Origin: CAJQPP01 sp963793465
Lineage (GTDB): Bacteria > Planctomycetota > Planctomycetia > Pirellulales > Pirellulaceae
DNA length: 64,000 bases
NCBI GenBank assembly: GCA_963793465.1
Contig: CAWCAJ010000004.1
Span: 124,001 to 188,000 of the forward strand
Direction: 5' to 3'
In this document: positions 56,623-64,000 of the stretch, in pieces
How the letters are laid out: the number at the start of each line of letters is the position of its first letter
How positions within the stretch are numbered: the first letter of the stretch is position 1
Position numbers and translations under genes: made by a program
The notes under the pieces: generated by a model
The model's database searches: none
What the model saw: the letters and a program-made list of their open reading frames with translations, nothing else
Told to the model about the DNA's origin: nothing

Positions 56623-59600
56623 ATGAGCCGAGCTTCTCAAAGCGCCGCGGCACCGCGGCACCGCGTCAATTGGACCCTGCTGCTGGTGTCACTGCTGGTC
56701 ATCGCCCTGCTGGCGGTGACCGTCTACTTCTGGCACGGCCGCATGATGTCCAATATCTCCAGCCAATTCCTGGCCGAGGCCCAGTCGTTGGTCGGACAGG
56801 CCGAACAGCCCAATGCCGATCCCGACCAGGCCCGTCGAGTCCCTGCAAAAAGCCACCGACCTGCTGTGGCAATACCGTCGCATTCACCCCGAGGACGCCC
56901 AGGCCATCCAGTTGCTGGCCCAGACCTTTGATCAAACCGCCCAGGGCCCCCGTACCAAGTTGCGAGCCGCCGAGTTGTACACCCAGGCGATCGCTCAAAC
57001 CGAATCGCCCGACGAACAACAACGCCTGCGACTGCGTCGTTGCGAACTGTTGCTGGAGGGCCTGCGTTTCCAGGACGCTCAGGAAGCCGCCCAGGAGTTG
57101 AAACAGTCGTCGTCCTACACCACCGCCGGCCCAGAATTTCAGGCCACCGTCGATCGAGTTCTGGCCCAGGCCATGGATAATCGCCGCTTGCGTGGCCAGG
57201 ATTTGGAACCTGGGACGTTGCTGGAGGCTCTGCAGCAGGCCATCCAGTCCAACCCCCAGGATACCGCGTTGCCATCACGATTGGCCAGCATTTATCGCGA
57301 CCCCAAGTTGAAGCAGGAACTCAACGAAACGCAACTCAATCAACTGACGGAAGACAACATCCGGGATCTGACCATAGCGGCCAACGAGCGAGCCGATCAA
57401 GTGATCGATGCCCTGGTGGAACGCAATCCTCAGTCGGGCCAGGCCCATTTGACCCGTTACCTGTACCGCCGCAGTTTCCCATTGGAGAGCCAAGATCGCG
57501 ACGCGATCGACGGATTCAATGCCCAAACCGCTCGCGACCTGGCAGAAGCCCTGCGGCTGGCCCCCCAAGATCCGGAAATTCGTTTCGAAGCCGGACAGGA
57601 TTGTCTGAGTCGCTTCGCCAAACTTCCCGCCCCCGAGCCCGGCACGGCAGTGACCCCGGAGCAACAGGAATTGCTGGATCAGGCGGCGGAGCATTTTGAG
57701 TTCTGCACCCGAACCACGAACGAGGATTTTGGGGTCAACCGCCAGTTTCAGGCTTACCTGGCCCTGGGGCGTGTGCAACAAGCCCAGGGGAACACGGATG
57801 CAGCCGTCGGCGTCTGGAGCGATGCTTTGGAACAACTGGCCGACCAGGGCGTGGATATCGGATTGCTAACCATCTGCCGCACCGATCTGGTCGCCGGATT
57901 GGTCAAACAGGGCGAGATCGATCAGGCCAAAGCCTACCTGTCCGACATCGCCAACTCCATTGACGAATATTCGCTGGGCCGATTCGACCCCCGGAAACGG
58001 ACCGACCTGATGCTCTACCAGGTCTATGCCGGGGCGTTGATCGAAGAACAGACCACCGACACCAGCCAACTGATCGGAAAATTGGAAAACGCCCTCAGCC
58101 GCAGCGGCGATGCCGATACACGTCTGCAAGAGTTGTTGACGCAAAAGCTGGCCAGTCTCTATCAGGCGATTGGCCAATCGGAAAAAGTTGCCAGCACCTT
58201 GAGTCGCCTGGATGGAACAGACAGTAAACGTAATCGAGAGGTCATACTGCAACAGCTGCAGGCCTACAGCCGCACGGGACAGTGGGACGAAGCCGTCTCC
58301 GTGGCCGAAAACCTGGTTCGCAACACATCCTCGGCGGAGGACTGGTTGATCTACGCCACCGTCCTGCGGCAACGCGAACAAAACCAGCCGGTAGAGGAAC
58401 GCAACTGGCGTCCCTATGACAATGCGTTGCAACGGGTCCGCACCTTGAATCAACCGTCTGCGGACTTGGAAGCAAAATTGGAAGCATGGCGTCTGGATTT
58501 GGAAGAGCTGGCGGGGTTGTTGACGCAACTGACGGCACCGCTGAACGATGCCTCCGTTCCCGAGGCCACTCGCCAGCGAATCCAGGCATTGACCCAGTCG
58601 GTGGAAGACGGGACCGCTGACGATCCCCTGCGACTGCGGTCGCTGGCCAGTATCTACCTGCGGCTGGGTCAGCTGGATCGCAGCGAACAGTACCTGGCCC
58701 GCTATCGGGAATCCGTTGGTGATGCGGTCGACGGCTTTCTGTTCGAAGCGGAGTTGTTGACCAACACCCGGGATTTCGCCGAGGCGGAGCGGGTCTTGCA
58801 GCAGGGTTTGGACAAGGTGCAGGGCGATGATCGCCAGGCCTTGCAACGGGCCTATATCAACCTGGAACTCAATCGGGGTGACCCGCCAGCAGCGGTTCAA
58901 CGTCTGGCATCCATGGTTCAGGAATATCCCGACAATCCCCTGTGGCTGGCGGATTTGGCCCGCCTGGTGACCACCCTGCCCGAATTGATCCCGGATGCAC
59001 CCGCCAGCTGGGAAACGCGTCTGTCCGAGGTCGACCCCAGCGGTCGCTATCGCGATTCACTGAAGATTTGGCGACTGATCAAACAAGTCGATGCCACCCA
59101 GGACACCGTCGAACAGGACAAACTGTTGAGGCAGGCGGCCAGTGACTGTAGACGACTCCGTCTGGCCAACGCCCAGTGGCCCAATGCGCACGCCTTGAGC
59201 GGTCTGGTTTCCACCCGGCAACTGGCCAACCTGGAATCCAGAATTCGATCGGGCAGTGCGAGGGACAAGCAGCTGATCAGCCAACGAGCCGATCTGATCA
59301 AGGCTGCCCAGGAAAGTCTGCAACGCGCCTTCGCGTTGGGGGAACGCAGGAGTTTGTACCTGCGGCTGCTGGCAACCTTGACCTCCGACCCCAGCGAGCG
59401 TCGCCAGTTGATGTCCCAGTTGGATTCCCGGGCGGTGGCCGGAGACCCCTTGCTGTCCAACATGAACATTGCCCTGTTGAACGCCAGCAACGATCCGGCC
59501 AATGCGTTGTTGGCGGCCGAGAGAGCAGTCGCCAGTCGTCGCCAGGATCCGCTGGCCTGGCTGGCTTTGGCCCGCGAGCAGGTCCGCAATAACGCGTTAT

Positions 59601-61417
59601 CGGAAGCGGATGAATCAGCCACCCGGGCTCAGCAGTTGATCGCGGAAAATGAAACGGTATCCGCGGAGCAGAAGCGACGAGCGTTACGGGAGTTGTTTGG
59701 GTTTTATGCGGTTGATAGCCAATTGTATTCGCTTCCGGAAGAGTTGGCGGCCCGTTGGACGACGTCGGCCCGTGCCATCATGGAGCAAGTGCTGCCGGCC
59801 ACTTCCGAGGCGGAACGCGGTTGGGAAAAGGCCCGCATGTTGGCGGCCCTGGGGGACGAACAAGCGGTGGCCGCCTACCGTCTGGCCGTGGCCGCCGATC
59901 CGGACAACGTGATCCTGTCCGAAGAGGCGATTCGTTTTCTGGCTCGCCAACCCAATGTCGATGATTGGGAATCGACGATTCAAGGTGCCCGTGACCTGGT
60001 GCAAGCCAACCCCGGTATTTCCCGTTATCGCAGCCTGTTGTCCTCGCTGTTATTGAAGCGCGGCCTGGCCCGGGATTTTCAGGAAGTCTCCACATTGCTG
60101 GGTGAGAAGGATGCGGTCGCTGACGACAACCTGGAAAACCAGCGTCTGCTGGCGGTCGTATTGTTGACCCGTACCAACGTGACCGACGATGTCCGCCAGC
60201 AGGACTTGCGAAAAGCCTACGACCTGGTGCAAGACAGCCAAACCGCCCAGGACCTGGCCCTGGGTGCCCAGATTCTGGCGGTGCAGGCCAAATTGTCGCC
60301 ACCACAGCGAGGCCGAAGAAAAACGGGAACGGGCCAGCGAGCGATTCAACCAGGCTGCGGAAGCGTCGAAGATGTCACGGTGTTTATCATGAATGCGGTG
60401 ATCACCTACTTCATCGAGCAGGGTTTGCTGGACCAGGCCAGCGGACACCTCCGCAAAGCCCGCGTCATCTCGGGCGACAGCCTGCCCGAGCAACTGCAAC
60501 TGGTTTCCCTGACTGCCCGTCTGGAGAAAGCCCAGGGGCAAAAAACCCAGGCGGAAATCGTGTCGCAGGTCGAGGAGTTCGGGCGACAGTTACAGCAACG
60601 CTCGGATCTGGGAAAAAGCCGTGCCCCCTATTACGACGAACTGGCCAAGATCCTGGCCACGATTGAGGCCCCCGAAGCGGAACTGGTCTGGTTGCGGGAG
60701 GCCGTGAGGTTGGAGCCGGGTTATCGAGGCCGCCTGGCGGCGCGATTGGCTGCCCAGGACGATACGACGCAGGCTTTGCAAACGGCCATCGCAGGCTATC
60801 GCGACAGCGGTAATGCCGCATTCGTAAGGACTCTGGCACAAATCCTGTTAACCAGTCCCAGCACCGAGGAACACTACCAGCTGGTGGAGCCCGTGTTCCA
60901 GGAAGCGATCGACAAAGGTCCCCGCGATGCGGCCACGCTGACCAGTATCGCCAATGTCCGGCTGGCCGGTCAGGGGCAGGCGGATCAGGCCATCAAGCTG
61001 TATCAGCAGGCCCTGCAGGTCAAACCCGATGATAAGTTGTTGTTGAACAACCTGGCCACCGCCTATTCCGATTCCTTCGACACGCTGGACCAGGCGCTCC
61101 AGCAAATCGACAAAGCCATTCGGATCTATGGCAAGGAACCCCAACTGGTTGACACCCGCGCGGTGATCCTGATGTTGCAAGACCAGTTGGAGCAGGCCGA
61201 AACCGAATTGAAGTCCATTCTGGGTGGCGCCACCGACCCCCGTTATCTTTGGCACTACGCCGAGGTGCGTTGGCGGCAACATCAGAAAACACAGGATGCC
61301 GAGGACCTGGACCAGGCCAAGTTTTACTTCCAGAAAGCCCGGGACCTGGGATTGGAAGACGAGGTGTTAACCCCGGGTGAAAGAAAGCGACTGGATGAAT
61401 TGAAACAGAGCCTGTGA
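56623..61417 (+). CDS. Giant membrane-anchored TPR protein of the exosortase/EPS locus, frameshifted
   Basis: About 1,597 residues. ATG 56623 gives an N-terminal helix (LLLVSLLVIALLAVTVYFW) and a start matching the frame that continues beyond it, once one C is dropped from CCC at 56831-56833 (QAVESLQKATDLLWQYRR). The rest is alpha-helical with tetratricopeptide repeats. The best are near the C-terminus (AIKLYQQALQVKPDDKLLLNNLATAY). A second local disturbance lies at 60297-60370. Large TPR proteins occur beside exosortases, where they are thought to organise EPS assembly (PrsT-like), but the role here is inferred. The lower half is otherwise intact. Confidence 0.8.
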
Positions 61418-61532
61418 TCGACGTCGGCGGCCAGTATCGGCATGGGAGCGTTCCCTGTTGTCCGGCGGAAAAGTGGAAGCCGGTCGCTTGCTGTCCTGTT
61501 GGTCAATACGCCTTGCCGTAGGGAGTACGATC

Positions 61533-62195
61533 ATGAAACCCATTTTGTTCTTGATCGCGGTGGCGATCGTCGCCGCCTTGACTCTGGGCCCCGCCATTGT
61601 CGATGGCCAGCGACGATTCCGTTGGGGCGAGGACGACGAAGTGGCCGGGCTGGCGGAGCAAATTCGCAGTTTCCCCAAGCAGCTTGGCGATTGGCAGGTC
61701 AACACGGACGATACGCTGGATCGGGAATCGTTGCGGCAACTGACCCCGGTTGAGTACATGACGCGGACCTACGTCAGCCCCAACCAGGGCAAGCAGGTGC
61801 AGGTGGTCTTGCTGCTGGGACCCACCGGACCCATCGCCGCCCACACTCCCGATATCTGCTTCAACAGCCGGGAATACCAGAAGATCGGTGATCGAGAGGC
61901 TATTCCAGTCGATCCCGACCGGCCCCAGGGCTCGCACTGCTATCGCACCAAGTTCCAGTCCCGCAATGTGGATTCCGGTTGGCTGGTCTCCTGGTACGCC
62001 TGGACGATCGACGGCAAATGGGCCGCTTCCGCGAATCCAAGGTTTGAATTTGCCCGCAGCCGCTATTTACTGAAGATCCAGGTGGTGGCCCGCTACCCCG
62101 ATCGGGAAACCATGGAACAGGACACCGACACCCCTGAGTTTTTGCAGGATTTGGAAGAAACGCTGCAGAATCACGTGATGCACACGGGAAATTAA
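61533..62195 (+). CDS. epsI: EpsI family exosortase-associated protein
   Basis: ATG 61533 follows GGGAG by 8 bases. A signal/anchor helix (FLIAVAIVAALTLGPAI) precedes a 190-residue extracytoplasmic domain. It contains IRSFPKQLGDWQV near the start, the HTPDICF motif near residue 108 and SHCYRTKF later. EpsI domains occur fused to or next to exosortases and are needed for EPS export. In this locus EpsI is a separate protein, 8 kb from the exosortase. The next gene is the sugar transferase. Confidence 0.9.
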   Translation: MKPILFLIAVAIVAALTLGPAIVDGQRRFRWGEDDEVAGLAEQIRSFPKQLGDWQVNTDDTLDRESLRQLTPVEYMTRTYVSPNQGKQVQVVLLLGPTGPIAAHTPDICFNSREYQKIGDREAIPVDPDRPQGSHCYRTKFQSRNVDSGWLVSWYAWTIDGKWAASANPRFEFARSRYLLKIQVVARYPDRETMEQDTDTPEFLQDLEETLQNHVMHTGN

Positions 62196-62438
62196 TGCAT
62201 TTGGTTTACACTCGCCTGCCGGCAAACTAAACTGAGCATCCCGCCGAACCCATACAAAAAAAACAACCAACCCCACCATCGCACTCGCCCACCCCAACCA
62301 GCCCCACGAAATTTTGGCCATCTTCAAGCCCAGCCTGTTTGGATTTGCGGCTTGATCGGCCATCGGGATGCCTGACCAGGCCCCGACTTGACGGACATCA
62401 TTGTTAATACCCGCCTCATTTGATTCCCACCTATTATC

Positions 62439-63416
62439 ATGATTAGTGAAAGCAGCGTATCGCTGGATACGCATGTTGCGACCGAACCCACCACGAAGGT
62501 TCGCGGGGACTCCCGCCACACGCTGGCTCCACCGGCCATCAGCGTGCCGTCGAATCCCATCGTCAAGCCGACGACGACGGTGGTTCCCACCAGCTATTTT
62601 CCCCGCAAATATTTCTGGGATCGTGTGATCGGCGGGTTGTTGTTGATCCCGGCCCTGCCGGTGATCGGGGTCCTGATTGTCCTGGTGCGTCTGACATCAC
62701 GTGGCCCCGGTGTTTACCAACAGGAGCGAGTGGGTCTGGATGGCAAGCACTTCCAGATGTACAAGATTCGTTCCATGCGAGTGGACGCCGAAACCCACAA
62801 CGGTCCCCAATGGAGTCAACCCAATGATCCCCGTATCACGTTGATCGGTCGCCTGTTGCGGTTCCTGCACCTGGATGAGTTGCCCCAGTTGTTCCAGGTG
62901 GTCAAAGGGGAGATGTCGATCATCGGACCCCGACCAGAGCGACCCAGTTTCGTGGAGTCGCTCAGCGAAGAGGTCGACGGTTATCGAGACCGTCTGGCTG
63001 TGAAACCGGGCATCACCGGGCTGGCGCAAATCTATCTGCCTCCCGATGAAACCACCGATTGCGTGCGACGAAAGTTGTGCTACGACCGGGAGTACATCCA
63101 GTCGGCCTGTTTCTCGGTCGATCTGCGGATCTTCCTTTGCACGGTCGTTCGCATGTTTGGCGTACGCAAAGGTTGGGGACCCCGCTGGTTCGGTCTGGAT
63201 CGCCGATACCAACAGGCCAAGCTGGTCTGCCAACGGATCGGCAAGCCGCAACCCGCGGTCGCAATGGATCATCGTTTCGACGCCGGTCGACGCCCTGAAC
63301 CAGTCGTCGAGTCCCGGCACGCTTTGCTGGAACAGCCATTGCAATCGCAATACGACGAGTTGTCGGAGACAGTATTGAGCGGTCCCCCGGTCGACGGACC
63401 CAACAAACCCCGCTAA
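62439..63416 (+). CDS. Undecaprenyl-phosphate sugar phosphotransferase
   Basis: A bacterial sugar-transferase domain that starts EPS repeat units by moving a sugar-1-phosphate onto undecaprenyl phosphate. A ~55-residue polar N-terminus precedes the membrane re-entrant helix (FWDRVIGGLLLIPALPVIGV). Then come FQMYKIRSMRVDAE, HLDELPQLFQVVKGEMSIIG with PRPERP, and KPGITGLAQI, all canonical. It lacks the multi-helix N-terminal region of WbaP. The last ~75 residues after the domain are unassigned. ATG 62439, 243 bp after epsI. It completes the exosortase/EPS set with the Wzc-like and TPR genes. Confidence 0.93.
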   Translation: MISESSVSLDTHVATEPTTKVRGDSRHTLAPPAISVPSNPIVKPTTTVVPTSYFPRKYFWDRVIGGLLLIPALPVIGVLIVLVRLTSRGPGVYQQERVGLDGKHFQMYKIRSMRVDAETHNGPQWSQPNDPRITLIGRLLRFLHLDELPQLFQVVKGEMSIIGPRPERPSFVESLSEEVDGYRDRLAVKPGITGLAQIYLPPDETTDCVRRKLCYDREYIQSACFSVDLRIFLCTVVRMFGVRKGWGPRWFGLDRRYQQAKLVCQRIGKPQPAVAMDHRFDAGRRPEPVVESRHALLEQPLQSQYDELSETVLSGPPVDGPNKPR

Positions 63417-63479
63417 TTCTCCGCCGCTCAGCCAGTGCTCGGGTCGGACCAAACTGATCTGACCAAGCTGATCTGACGA

Positions 63480-64000
<521 letters not shown>

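Overview
The window looks like a chromosomal piece from a planctomycete of the Pirellulales type. This is inferred from moderately GC-rich DNA, many large secreted proteins of unknown function, very sparse Shine-Dalgarno signals, frequent GTG/TTG starts, a divergent DnaA next to dnaN/dciA/gyrB, an exosortase/PEP-CTERM system, and kilobases of intergenic repeats whose spurious translations are familiar from planctomycete genomes. No rRNA, tRNA or CRISPR array was recognised.

Layout. 1-6.5 kb: end of a probable ABC-2 permease, small conserved hypotheticals, a hemerythrin-like protein, a very large secreted Ycf48-like/CBM9-like protein and an OmpH/Skp chaperone. 6.9-11.8 kb: a diguanylate cyclase, a frameshifted GlmU-like sugar nucleotidyltransferase, MetF, SufE and a ParA-type ATPase. 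12.2-18.6 kb: two large exported proteins flanking a compact sigma-54 activator. 18.8-27.3 kb: a chromosome-maintenance block, with an extremely acidic protein translationally coupled to ScpB, a cysteine desulfurase, a divergent DnaA-like ATPase, dnaN, a DciA-like protein and gyrB. This is a plausible oriC neighbourhood. 28-31.8 kb: a YugP-type membrane protease and two NfeD-family proteins.

32.4-43.6 kb is a phosphate-starvation cluster: phoR, pstS (behind a Pho-box-like set of three 11-bp direct repeats), pstC (frameshifted), pstA (with a giant extra domain), pstB, phoU and phoB. It is interrupted twice by repeat arrays of more than 1 kb.

44.3-63.4 kb is an extracellular polysaccharide/exosortase region. 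It holds a broken asparagine-synthase-like gene, a broken polyprenol-phosphate glycosyltransferase, a split membrane protein and a PEP-CTERM protein. These are followed by an exosortase, a BY-kinase/chain-length regulator that is shattered in its middle, a giant TPR protein, EpsI and an undecaprenyl-phosphate sugar transferase. The likely joint role is to build and export a polysaccharide while sorting PEP-CTERM proteins to the envelope.

Two patterns run through the window. First, at least four families of intergenic repeats, mostly just downstream of stop codons, have expanded into local tandem arrays with array-specific periods. Second, single-base frameshifts are unusually frequent, several in homopolymers. 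They cluster between 37 and 61 kb, and either sequence error or gene decay could explain them.
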